Assembly (NCBI RefSeq): GCF_963082655.1
Contig: NC_081553.1
Span: 192,405,873 to 192,469,872 of the forward strand
From: Stomoxys calcitrans
Lineage: Eukaryota; Arthropoda; Insecta; Diptera; Muscidae
Length of the DNA stretch: 64,000 bases
Direction: 5' to 3'
Shown here: positions 1-9,739 of the stretch, piece by piece
Numbering within the stretch: the first letter of the stretch is position 1
Layout: each line of letters starts with the position of its first letter
Program-made: the position numbers and the translations under genes
Notes under the pieces: generated by a model
Databases searched by the model: none
Told to the model about the DNA's origin: nothing
The model's input: only the letters and a program-made list of their open reading frames with translations

Positions 1-355
1 GATGGCCGACCTCTTCCGCGAAATCATGTAGGAGGTACAATAGAAACGAGCTGCCTTATCGTTCATAATAGGGTGAAATTTCTATAGATCAACTATTCAA
101 GGTCTATGAACAAATCCTTGAACAGGCGCTGAACTGTGGGGGGGGGGGGACATCTTACTGCAGAAATTCACTTCAGCAGACTGCATTAACACACATCTAG
201 AAGGTCATTGAATGTATGTCCAGTACCTGGGTGGTCATAAATCTCAACTCATAGAGGGGAAGAATTAAACGAAAGGGTAGGCCAGCAACAACTGAACGCA
301 TGATGTTGTTGTTGTTTTCGTCGTTTGATGTGTCCTATCTTTCGTCTGCTAGATT
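1..355. other. Unassigned sequence downstream of Jockey fragment
   Basis: No gene is recognisable. A run of G lies near 138-149 and a short (GTT)n stretch near 303-316. Because the family D reading frame on the minus strand stops at 356-358, the adjoining bases (about 290-355) are probably the 3' untranslated region of that element. The rest has no visible coding or repeat signature. Confidence 0.4.
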
Positions 356-574
356 CTATTGAGGATCCAGCTCCAGGAACTCTGCGACTAAGATGGGGGT
401 GCGATGAGTTGAGTGAGTCTAGTTGGGCAGTTAAGCAGGTGAACTGTGGTCCCTGATAACAATCGGGAACTACAGAACTACTCTGGTTTGCCGGGGGAGG
501 TCAATTTCTTCAGGTGCAACGGGAGGCGGTCGTTCGCCAAAAACTACATTCACCCGGTAGATATTTACCGCATA

Positions 575-892
575 TGCTACCGTGTCTGCGGAGGCCACCG
601 TAGCGCAGAGGTTAGCATGTCCGCCTATGACGCTGAACGCTTGGTTTCGAATCCTGGCGGGACCAACAGAAAAAATTTTCAGCGGTGGTTTTCCCCTATG
701 CCATGTAAAACTTCTCTTTAAAGAGGTGTCGTACTGCGGTACGCCGTTCGGACTCGGCTATAAAAAGGAGGCCCCTTATCATTGAGCTTAAAACTTAAAT
801 CGGACTGCACTCATTGATATGTGAGAAGTTTGCCCCTGTTCCTTAGTGGAATGTTCATGGGCAAAATTTGCAATTTTTGCTACCGTGTCTGC
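575..892 (+). mobile_element. tRNA-derived SINE (family S, copy 1) with 15-bp target-site duplication
   Basis: The SINE body spans 590-877 and is flanked by perfect 15-bp direct repeats TGCTACCGTGTCTGC at 575-589 and 878-892. The 5' head resembles a tRNA: a Pol III A box TAGCGCAGAGG at 601-611 and a B box (GTTTCGAATCC, one base off consensus) at 644-654. The body then runs to a 3' end of GGGCAAAATTTGC plus a short T run. There is no poly-A tail. The duplication shows insertion by reverse transcription into an already integrated Jockey relic. An internal deletion makes it slightly shorter than the roughly 310-bp full copies. Confidence 0.92.
601..654 (+). promoter_or_regulatory. Internal Pol III promoter (A and B boxes) of SINE copy 1
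   Basis: TAGCGCAGAGG at 601-611 fits the A-box consensus TRGYNNARNNG, and GTTTCGAATCC at 644-654 fits the B box GGTTCGANTCC with one change. Spacing of about 32 bp is tRNA-like. The same two boxes recur in most other copies with the fuller B box GGTTCGAATCC. Whether this copy is transcribed cannot be told from sequence. Confidence 0.75.
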
Positions 893-1699
893 ATGAATGT
901 TATCTAGACCCGCTTGATATGCCGTTTGATTAAGAGGTTCTCTCTGTAGATCTACCTTAATGCTTCTGGGCGGTGGATACCTATCCACAAGATGATGATT
1001 TGAAAGGTCCCTGCGATATCAGCCCAAAAGGCATCGCTTAAACAGCATACCGTTATGTTTGTCGCCCTGGTAGGATCTTTGTCTCCTGATGGAGTTGGTG
1101 CACATGAGAACTAAGGAGACAGCCCGTAGAAGTTCCAAGCGCGGCATACTGACAGATCTGAATATTATTGCACTGTGTATCACAGAGCTGACGAGACCAC
1201 ACTTGCGCTGCATAACTTACCACAGACCGGCCAATTGCTTTGTACGTGGTCAACAAGGTTTCTTTGTCAGCAGTCCAAGTGTTGCGGCAAGTGACTTGAG
1301 GACCTTGTTGCTACTTTCGGCTTAATCGCAAATTGCTGTGGCTTGTGGGGAAAAGTTTCAGAGCTGTCAAATGTGACGCCAAGTATTTTGGGACACTTGA
1401 TGGTCGAAATCATTTCTCCATCGACCATCACTTTCAACTCAGCATTCACCTCGTATTTGTAGTGAACAATGTGTTTGAAGGTTTGGTGGCAGATAGCTTT
1501 AGATCTCTGGCAGCGAATATGAGATAAAATCGATGAGGTAGTCGTTCAACCTATCGCAAGATGTCATTAATGAGTCGCAGGCCTGATGCCATGATCGTAT
1601 AATTGTCCGCATATGATACGATCTGTAAGCCGTCTAGAGGGGGTGGAATGGAGGATAGGTAGAGGTAATGCAGTGCCGGAGATATCACTCCGGGTATAA

Positions 1700-2850
1700 A
1701 TACCTTCCCCAGGGACTAAATGGCTGTCTGGAAAGCTATTTATGCCAATCGTCGTAATGACATTTATCTTAGCCATTCCACCATTTCCTTAATTGCAAGT
1801 ATATCCGCTTGATACACACTGCAGTGGTCGGGGAACCTTTTCCATATGAGCAGTTCTAGATCTTTAAAGTACACCGCAAAGCCCACTTGGTCGTCTAGGA
1901 CGAACCCATCCGTATAGAAGTCCATGTAACTTCTATTACCAGAGACATCGTAGCTCCAATCGGTCCTATCAGGAATAGTGGAACAGTACTTTTTATTGAG
2001 AAGCGGCTCAGGTATTAAGGATAATACAGTTTCCGTAGCCGCCACATGACCAAAGAGAAAGCTGCCTTAGCCTCTCGACAGTGGTAGCCACAATGTCTAG
2101 GAGCATTAGATGTAACATTAAATTCAGTGCATCAGATGGTGTCGTCGTCAGTGCGGCTGTGATGCCCAAACAAGCCATCCTTAGGATCCGGTTGACTATT
2201 GAACAGTTGGTGGACTTTTGAAGCGCCGTCCACCAGACCACAAGACCATAAAGCATTATAGGTCTGACAACTTCAGTATATACCCAATGCATGACGTGTG
2301 GTCTAAATCCCAACTTTTACCAATGGATCTCTTGCAGGTGTATGTGGCAAGAGTTGACTTCTTGCCCTTTCCAAAATGTTAGGTTTAAAGTTCTATTTCC
2401 TGTGCAGCAAAACACTCAGTTGTTTTGCGCTTTCCGTAAATAGAACATTCTCTCCTTCCTGGGAGATAGGTGCCACTGTAGGAAACAAACAAGCCATCCT
2501 TTGGATCCGGTTGACTATTGAACAGTAGGTGGACTTTTGTAGCGCCGTCCACCAGACCACAAGACCATATAACATTGTAGGTCTGACAACCGCAGTATAT
2601 ACCCAATGCATGACGAGTGGTCTAAATCCCAACTTTTACCAATGGATCTCTCTCTTGCAGATGTATGTGGCAAGAGTTGACTTCTTGCCTTTTCCAAAAT
2701 GTGAGGTTTAAAGTTCTATTTCCTGTGCAGCAAAACACCCAGTTGTTTTGCGCTTTTCGTAAATAGAACATTCTCTCCTTCCTGGGAGATAGGTGCCACT
2801 GTAGGAAACTTGTATTTCCTGCTGAAAATAACTACTACACGGATTTAACC
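1700..2850 (-). pseudogene. Family A: RT thumb and RNase H fragment with internal tandem duplication
   Basis: On the minus strand the segment reads from FSRKYKFPTVAPIS (about 2810) through the thumb motif MHWVYTEVVRPIMLYGLVVW (2230-2300) and TTPSDALNLMLHL (2110-2150) to an RNase H domain DFYTDGFVLDDQVGF (1870-1920) with SVYQADILAIKE (1780-1815). The RNase H breaks off after TTIGINSFPDS. The family has RT plus RNase H in one ORF2, as in the I, LOA and some R1-type groups; the clade is not resolved here. The segment holding the thumb start is present twice (2167-2485 and about 2486-2808). Stops and shifts make it a relic. Confidence 0.82.
2167..2808. repeat. 319-bp tandem duplication inside family A
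   Basis: The stretch beginning CAAACAAGCCATCC occurs at 2167 and again at 2486, and the two units run parallel through the phrases for WWTALQKST, YTxVVRP and the FTESAKQL segment. At the junction a short AAAC occurs on both sides, which suggests a microhomology-based duplication after insertion. The second unit has small extra CT insertions. Confidence 0.9.
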
Positions 2851-2924
2851 AAACCTAACCTTACCTAACCTATATCCACCAGCTACGAGACTTCTTTATC
2901 CTTCTTAATCCAGTATCATATCAA
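2851..2924. other. CCTAA-like tail remnant and short unassigned spacer
   Basis: AACCTAACCTTACCTAACC at about 2850-2870 is the kind of tail that ends the family A, B and C retrotransposons. It probably marks the 3' end of an otherwise lost insertion. Confidence 0.45.
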
Positions 2925-3480
2925 AACTAGCCATATATTAATCTAGCTATGCCGTTTGTAACACCTCGAAATATTCGTCTAAGACCCCATAAAGTATATA
3001 TCCATGTCCGTCCATCTGTCGAAATGACGACAGCGGTCGAACGCGAAAAGCGAGCTGCTTGAAATTTTGCGCAGATCCTATTGTAGATCATTGGAGATTG
3101 CAAATGGGCTATATCGGTTCAGATTTAGATATAGCTCCCATATAAACCGATCTTTCGAGTTGACTTTTTTAAGCCCCTTCAAGCCGCAATTTTTGTCCGA
3201 TTGGGATAAAATTTTCCGTGTGGTGCTCCGTTATGACTTGCAACAACTGTGCCAAGTACGGTCCAAATCAGTGTACAACCTGATATATCTGTGATATATG
3301 AACAGATCTCTCGATTATCCTTGTTCGGTTCCTTGAAGATTTAATTTTGGCAGTTTTGACAGATGTTTGGTATGTAAAATAAAAGTTTGTCCTTCAACTA
3401 AATTTATTTTGCATACACTTTTACCAGAATCCATGGTGGTGTGTTCCCAGGATTCGGCCCGGCCGAGCTTACTTAAAAAA
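2925..3480 (-). mobile_element. Family E (E1b) copy, degenerate
   Basis: Minus-oriented: it opens with a worn version of the CTAGTCATTCCGTTTGTAACA end segment (2930-2965), passes the CCATGTCCGTCC track and about one and a half 153-bp monomers (motif ATAGCTCCCATATAAACCGA at 3133), then the subfamily end CCATGGTGGT (3430) and the hairpin TTCGGCCCGGCCGA (3453-3466). The terminal GCTTTTACTTGT is lost. Confidence 0.8.
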
Positions 3481-4094
3481 TAAGTTGAAGACCTAATTTG
3501 AGCTGTTTGAGATTTACTAAATCTACCATATAAAGTCATTCTTAGCTTATAATTCCATCATTTCCCATTTTATTATGATGTCTAATTTCAGCGATGGTGT
3601 CAATATTTTAATTAGCAACAACATTTTGCACACCCGCCTCTATGGCGGATAGTTTTTGCTTTTGCATTTGATTTGATTTTAAAAACATTAAAAATTCTTT
3701 TGTCGATGGTGATTAAATTGTATTTAATTATTGAATTTTCAACTGATCACGATTAATTGATTTTTAAGGCAGATAAAAAACAAAACTAGTCGATCTGGTT
3801 CAAACCATAGGTGGTAGATAGCATGTCTTAACTTATCAGGGGGTCTCTTGGTGTTAAATGCGAATGCAATTGATTTAAAATATCAGGTTGAACGCGTGTG
3901 AATTTTTAGAATTAAATGGTAATTTAGAGTAAAACAATGCCAATGGATGAGAACAAACTATTAATTAAATGACAAAGATTTTATCTAGAATGTTTAGATG
4001 ATAAGGCAGGCGATTAACATACTATGAAGTTATAAATGACGAGAAAAAGTTTTGTTTCCAAATTCCAAACAAATGTTTGGCCAAAGAAATTAAA
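3481..4094. other. AT-rich spacer
   Basis: No gene or recognised repeat is seen. Composition is strongly AT-rich with short A and T runs. Confidence 0.6.
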
Positions 4095-5754
4095 ACAAGT
4101 AAAAAGGCAATAAGTTCGGCCGGGCCGAACTTTGGATACCCACAACCTCGGGTATATATGTAAAACACCTTTCGTCAAAATCCGGTGAAAAATGCATACC
4201 TTATGCCCCATAGCAGCTATATCGAAATATGTTCCGATTTGGACCAAATACTTATAAGTACAAGTAATTTTTCAATTGCGTATAACAAAATATTGGTCTT
4301 TTAAGTAGCTATATCTAAAATTAAACCGATTTGAACCATGTACTAAACGGATGTCGAAATGCTTAGCATAAGTCACTGTGTAAAATTTAAGTGAAATCGG
4401 GTTATAAATGCGACTTTTTGGGACCAAGACTATAAATCGGGATATCGGTCTATATGGCAGATCTGGACGGATCTGGATCAAATTTAAAAAGGATATCGAA
4501 GGGCCTAACACAACTCACTGTCCCAAATTTCAGCGTCATCGGACAATAAACGCGCCTTTTATGACCCCAAAACCTTAGATCGAGAGATCGGGCTATATGG
4601 CAGCTATATCCAAATCTAGACCGATCTGTGCCATATTGCAGAAGTATGTCGAGGGGCTTAATTTAACCCACTGCCCCCAATTTCGGCCACATCGGACAAT
4701 AAATGCGCCTTTTATGAGCCCAAAACCTTTAGCCAAATTGACAAGGGATGTCGAAGGGCCTAACTCTACTCACTGTCCCAAATTTCAACAAAATCGGGTA
4801 ATAAATGTGGCTTTTATGGGCCTAAAACCCTAAATCAGGGGATCGGTCTATATGGCAGCTATATCCAAATCTGGACTTATCTGGGCCAAATTGACGAAGG
4901 ATGTCGAAGGGCTTATTACAACTCACTGTCCCAAATTTCAGCAAAATCGGATAATAAATGTGGCTTTTATGAGCCTAAGACCCTAAATCGAAGGATCGGT
5001 CTATATGGCAGCTATATAAAAATCTGGACTGATCTGGGCCAAATTTACGAGGGATGTCGAAGGGCTTATTACAACTCACTGTCCCAAATTTCAGCAAAAT
5101 CGGATAATAAATGTGGCTTTTATGGGCCTAGGATCCTAAATCGTAGGATCGGTCTATATGGCAGCTATATCCAAATCTGGACCGATCTGGGCCAAATTGA
5201 CGAAGGATGTCGAGGGGCCTAACACAACTCACTGTCCCAAATTTCAGCAAAATCGGATAATAAATGTGGCTTTTATGAGCCTAAGACCCTAAATCAGAGG
5301 ATCGGTCTATATGGCAGCTATATCGAAATCTGAACCGATTCGGGCCAAATTAACGAAGGATGTCGAGGGGCCTAACATAACTCACTGTCCCAAATTGCAG
5401 CAAAATCGAATAATAAATGTGGCTTTTATGGGCCTAAGACCCTAAATCGGCGGATCGGTCTATATGGGGGCTATATCAAAATATAGTCCGATATAGCCCA
5501 TCTTCGAACTTAACCTGCTTATGGACAAAAAAAGAATCTGTGCAAAGTTTCTGCTCAATATCTTTATTTTTGAAGACTGTAGCGTGATTTCAACAGACAG
5601 ACGGACAGACGGACGGACATGTCTAGATCGTCTTAGATTTTTACGCTGATCAAGAATATATATACTTTATAAGTTCGGAAATGGATATTTCGATGTGTTG
5701 CAAACGGAATGACAAAATTAATATACCCCCATCCTTCGGTGGTGGGTATAAAAA
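4095..5754 (+). mobile_element. Family E, subfamily E2, near-complete copy
   Basis: The left end is ACAAGTAAAAAGGC. It is followed by a perfect 21-bp palindrome at 4112-4132 (arms AAGTTCGGCC and GGCCGAACTT around one G) and the E2 marker GGATACCCACAACCTCGGG. A tandem array of monomers fills the body: GATCGGTCTATATGG recurs at 4841, 4994, 5147, 5300 and 5453, exactly 153 bp apart. The right part holds the GACAGACGGACAGACGG track (5592-5617), AAGAATATATATACTTTATA and the end GGTGGTGGGTATAAAAA at 5738-5754. No ORF is conserved; it must be moved by enzymes encoded elsewhere. Confidence 0.88.
4841..5605 (+). repeat. 153-bp tandem monomers of E2
   Basis: Four consecutive intervals of exactly 153 bp separate the five copies of GATCGGTCTATATGG. 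Within each unit run CCGATCTGGGCCAAATT, GATGTCGAAGGGC, ACTCACTGTCCCAAATTTC and AATAAATGTGGCTTTTATG. Further, more diverged units lie to the left (4440-4840). Confidence 0.92.
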
Positions 5755-5790
5755 TGGTGGTGAATTATTTTTTTTTTTAAATATTTCTTT
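5755..5790. other. Short T-rich spacer between two E copies
   Basis: Only about 36 bases with a T run separate the right end of one E copy from the right end of the next, which lies in the opposite orientation (tail to tail). Confidence 0.7.
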
Positions 5791-6971
5791 CTATACCTTC
5801 CACCATAAGATGGGGGGTAAACTAATTTCGTCATTCTGTTAGTAACTACTCGAAATATTCGTCTGAGACCCCATAAAGTATATATATTCTTGATCGTCGC
5901 GACATTTTATGCCGATCTAGCCATGTCCGTCCGTCCATCCGTCTGTCTGTCGAAAGCACGCTACCTTCCGAAGGAATAAAGCTAACCGCTTGAAATTTTG
6001 CACAAATACTTCTTATTAGTGTGGGTCGGTTGGTATTGTAAATAGGCCATATCGGTCCATGTTTTGATATAGCTGCCATATAAACCGATCTAGGGTCTTG
6101 ACTTCTTGAGCCTCTAGAGTGCGCCATTCTTATCCGATTGGACTGAAATTTTGCACGACGTGTTTTGTTATGATATCCAACAACTGTGCCAAGTATGGTT
6201 CAAATCGGTCCATAACCCGATATAGCTGCGATATAAACCGATCTTGGGTCTTGACTTCTTGAGCCTCTAGAGTGCGCAATTATTATCCGATTGGGATGAA
6301 ATTTTGCACGACGTGTTTTGTTATGATATCCAACAACTGTGCCAAGTGTGGTTCAAATCGGTCTATAACCTGATATAGCTGTCATATAAACCGATCTTGG
6401 GTCTTGACTTCTTGAGCCTCTAGTGCCTCTAGAGGGCGCAATTCCTATCCGATTTGGTTGAAATTTTGCATGACGTATTTTATTCTTACTTTCAACAACT
6501 GTGTCAAATAAGGTTCAAATCGGTTCATAACCCGATATAGCTACCATATGAACCGATGTGGGATCTTGACTCCTTGAGCCTCTAAAGGTCGCAATTATTA
6601 TCCGATTTGCCTGAAATTTTGTGCGACGGATCCTCTCATGACCATCAACATACGTGTTTATTACGGTCTGAATCGGTCTATAGCCCGATACAGCTCCCAT
6701 ATAAATCGATCTCTCTATTCTACTTCTTGAGCCCCCAAAGGACGCAATTCTTATTTGAATTGGCTGACATTTTGCACATGTCTCCAACATATAATTTAAT
6801 TGTGACCCAAACCGGAACATATCTTGATATCGCTCTCATAGCAGAGCAAATCTTTTCTTATATCCTTGTTTGCCTAAGAAGAGATGCCGGGAAAAGAACT
6901 CGACGAATGCGATCCATGGTGGAGGGTATATAAGATTCGGCCTGGCCGAACTTAGCACGCTTTTACTTGTT
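5791..6971 (-). mobile_element. Family E, subfamily E1a, near-complete copy
   Basis: Minus-oriented. It runs from CTATACCTTCCACCATAAGA through the TGTCCGTCCGTCC track (5925-5952) and about five E1 monomers (each with AACCGATCTTGGGTCTTGAC and TTGAGCCTCTAGAG), then the E1a end block GATGCCGGGAAAAGAACTCG (6883-6902), CCATGGTGGAGGGTATATAA and the hairpin TTCGGCCTGGCCGAA (6936-6950), ending GCTTTTACTTGT. Several 60-110 codon frames cross it because 153 is divisible by three; they are not genes. Confidence 0.88.
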
Positions 6972-6990
6972 TTTTTTTTAATTTTATTGT

Positions 6991-7960
6991 TGGATTCATC
7001 CAGCTTAGACCAAAGGTCATTTTGTTTCTTTCTTCTATTTCAAAATGAAAAGCAAACAATAAAAATCCTTCGAAGAGTCTCAGCTATGTGGTTAAAAGTA
7101 TTAAATGTATTGAGGCGGACTGCAATGATCGTGATTTCGCCCTTTGCCAGAGGGCTCTTCAGATTGCTATGCCACCAAAAGATTACATGCTTCCACCTGG
7201 TCACTAATCAGTGAGCATTGCCCTTCGAATGAAACGTTGGTTCTTATTAGTCAATCCTTTTTTATGCGCAGTAAGACAAAAATCAAAAACCAACAGCCAA
7301 CATCTCTTCAAAAAGACATTTAACATCAACAACATACACAAAACCAAAATTTGTTACCCAGAGAATCATTGACAGCTATAGAATAGCTTTTCGTAAGAGC
7401 ATTTTTTATAATAAGACCCAAAATGTCATTCGAAGGGCAAGCTTCTACCATTGCACTGCTAACTGATTAGTGAGAAGGTGGAAACATGTAATCTTTTGGT
7501 GGCATAGCTATCTGATGAGCCCTCTGGCAAAGTTTGAAATTGCGATCATAGTAGCCCGCCCCCATGTAAGGCCACCGTAGCGGTGAGGTTAGCATGTCCA
7601 CTTATGACGCTGAACGCCTGGGTTCAAATCCGGGCGAGACCATCAGAAAAAAATTTTCAGCAGTAGTTTTCGCCTCCTAATGCTGGCAATATTTGTGAAG
7701 TACTATGCCATGTAAAACTTCTCACCAAAGAGGTGTCGCAATACGGCACGCCATTCGGACTCGGCTGTAAATAGGAAGCCCCTTACCATTGACCTTAAAA
7801 CTTAAATCGGACTGCACTCATTGATATGTGAGAAGTTTGCCCCTGTTCTTTAGTGGAATGTTAATGGGCAAAATTTGCAATACATTTAAGACACCACATA
7901 GCTTAGACTCTTTGATGGATTTTTTTATTTTGACCTTTGGTCTAAGCTGGATGAATCCAA
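6991..7960. mobile_element. Foldback-type element with long inverted arms, interrupted by a SINE
   Basis: The 30 bp at 6991-7020 (starting TTGGATTCATCCAGC) is the exact reverse complement of 7931-7960. Homology continues inward to about 7248 on the left and 7411 on the right (for example TTGCCCTTCGAATG at 7219-7232 against CATTCGAAGGGCAA at 7427-7440). The spacer between is about 160 bp of AT-rich DNA. The right arm is longer only because a SINE sits in it at 7569-7880; the left arm shows the empty site. No transposase frame is visible, so it is a non-autonomous long-inverted-repeat element or an inverted duplication. Confidence 0.85.
7569..7880 (+). mobile_element. tRNA-derived SINE (family S, copy 2), full length
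   Basis: It runs from GGCCACCGTAGCGGTGAGG (A box 7578-7588) past a B box GGTTCAAATCC (7621-7631) and the whole body to GGGCAAAATTTGCAA. At about 312 bp this is one of the fullest copies. It lies in the right arm of the foldback element. Its flanks CCCATGTAAG and AATACATTTAAG could be a decayed target duplication, since the left arm has CAATACATTTAAT at the matching place (minus strand). Confidence 0.9.
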
Positions 7961-8529
7961 GAACCAAATGAAAAAAAAAATCAAATTTTTGAAAAAAAGC
8001 TAAGCTGAAAGAGTCCCACAAAGAAATGAAATGATTTTGTGACCAAACAGAATAATCGCAAAATTAACCAAAATTTATTTTTATTGATTTTATGCATTAG
8101 ACATTGCCATTATTCAATTCAATAATGTTTGGTCAATGCATCATTAAACAAATTCTTTTGGTTTGAGGTAAGAAAAGATTACCATTCATATGATTGCATA
8201 AGTATGATGTTATTTCATTTATTGTCCAACACAAGCAAATTCCTCTACAATACATGATATATATGAAAGAAATTGCTATTCCTGTTATTATTCACATTTT
8301 ATAGATTATTCAAGCCTCCTATGAAAAATGTTATCAAAAATTCTACAAGAAAGTGAAAGCAAGCCATTGCCATAACCTTGCCCATAACAGCAACAACCTG
8401 TTTTTTGCAAATTTGCCAATAATAAAAAAAGAACTCTCTAATGAACAACAATAAGCCTGGCATGACTAATTTCGGTACTCATCGAAACGAAAGACTTAAG
8501 ACAGGAACTTTTTGTGTGCGAATGTAAAA
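7961..8529. other. AT-rich spacer with one copy of the CTTAAG motif
   Basis: No gene seen. At 8485-8503 the stretch CGAAAGACTTAAGACA matches a short motif that recurs in other spacers of the window. Otherwise low-complexity AT-rich DNA. Confidence 0.6.
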
Positions 8530-9378
8530 AAAGTAAAAGCGTGCTAAGTTCGGCCAGGCCGAATCTTGGGAGCCCCCCACCATGGATTCTGCTTAAAATG
8601 TATACAAACTAAATTGAGTTGAAGGGCATCATTTTATTCTACATACCAAACTTCGGTCAATCAAGTGCTCAAGAAGTGAAATAGGGAGATCGGGTTATAT
8701 GGAAGCTATATCAAGTTATAAACCAATTTGGACCATACTTGGAACAGTTGTTGAAAGTCATAACAGAACACAACATGCAAAACTTCAGCCAAATTGTACA
8801 AAAATTGAGGCTTCCAGGCTCACGAAGTAAAATCGTCAGATCGGTATATATGGAAGCTATATCAGGTTATAAATCGATTTGGACCATACTTGGTAAATTT
8901 GTAGGAAGTCATAAGGGGCGCCGCATGCAAAATTTCGGCCAAATCGGACAAAAATAGCTCCTTGTAAGGGCTCAAGAAGTCAAATAGGCAGATCGGTTTG
9001 TATGGGAGCTATATCAGATTATAGAACGATTTGGACCATACTTGACACGATTGTTGAAAGTCGTAACAGAACACCGCATGCAAAATTTCACACAGATCGG
9101 ACAAAAATTGCGACTTGTAAGGACTCAAGAAATCAAATCGGGAGATCGGTTTATATGAAAGCTATATCAGGTTATAGACCGATTTAAATCATATCAGAAC
9201 ATTATGTAAAAAATTTTAGCTAAATCGGACAAACATTGTGGGTTCCAAGGGCTCAAGAAGTCAAATAGGGAGATCGGTTTGTATGGGAGCTATCAGGTTA
9301 TAGACCGATTTGGACCGTATTAGGCACAGTTTTTTAAAGTCATAACAGAACACTATCTGAAAATTTTTAGTCAAATCG
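8530..9378 (+). mobile_element. Family E (E1b) left part, interrupted by family B
   Basis: Left end AAGTAAAAGCGTGCTAAG with the hairpin TTCGGCCAGGCCGAA (8550-8564) and the E1b block CCACCATGGATTCTGC, followed by about five E1 monomers (GGAGATCGGTTTATATG, AAATTTCAGCCAAATCGGAC). It stops where family B starts. The matching right part is at 11257-11471. Confidence 0.85.
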
Positions 9379-9380
9379 GA

Positions 9381-9602
9381 GTGGTTAGGAAGCACAACAG
9401 AGATGAGCTGACTTATGCAGTCATCCGTATCGGCTGTGCATCCGGTAGAATTCCACCAGATCATCGGTCCCAAGTGGAGGATCTGGTTAACGATCGGATT
9501 TTTGAACATGTGTGGAACTCTGTAGAGGGCCCACCCATACAAATGAAGAACTGCGAGTTTAGAGGAGACATCTTTACGCTGCGTTTTGCATCGGCGGAAT
9601 GA
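9381..9602 (+). pseudogene. Family B ORF1 C-terminal fragment
   Basis: About 70 codons remain of the ORF1 seen more fully at 52345-52767: residues RKHNRDELTYAVIRIGCASG then IPPDHRSQVEDLVNDRIFEH and a stop after FASAE. No CCHC zinc knuckle or RRM can be recognised, so the role is inferred only from position: non-LTR ORF1 proteins normally bind the element RNA. Confidence 0.7.
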
Positions 9603-9739
9603 CTTGGGAGGAGAAGGAGGGAGGAGAAAGAGGGAGGAACTCTCTTTGTGGTTGGCATTGATCAAGTCTCCGTGACAAGATTGGCTAAGACTTAAGGCAT
9701 AACGCACTACGGGAGCAAAGCTGTCTTTTTCAAGATTGG

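Larger units (their letters stand above)
356..1715 (-). pseudogene. Family D: Jockey-clade reverse transcriptase fragment, split by a SINE
   Basis: Read on the minus strand this is the C-terminal half of a Jockey-type ORF2. It starts at the RT palm: motif C reads VSYADNCTI (plus positions about 1596-1619) where active enzymes have YADD, so a catalytic Asp has become Asn. The thumb follows (ISTIKCPKILGVTFDSS, 1340-1430; TTYKAIGRSVVSYAAQVWS, 1190-1250) and then the C-terminal domain (VDRYPPPRSIKVDLQ, 940-990). A SINE at 590-877 interrupts the frame at the residues IHADTV; beyond it the frame resumes and ends ...AEFLELDPQ stop at 356-358. Frameshifts are present. The 5' part is missing, with an abrupt join to family A near 1715. 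In an active element the product would copy the RNA at a nicked target; this copy is dead. Confidence 0.85.

Noticed and set aside
601..672. Functional tRNA gene
   Set aside because: A and B boxes are tRNA-like, but the acceptor stem does not pair well, the body continues as a SINE, and many copies exist.
4841..5605. CRISPR-like array
   Set aside because: The units are contiguous 153-bp tandem repeats without spacers, in a eukaryotic context.
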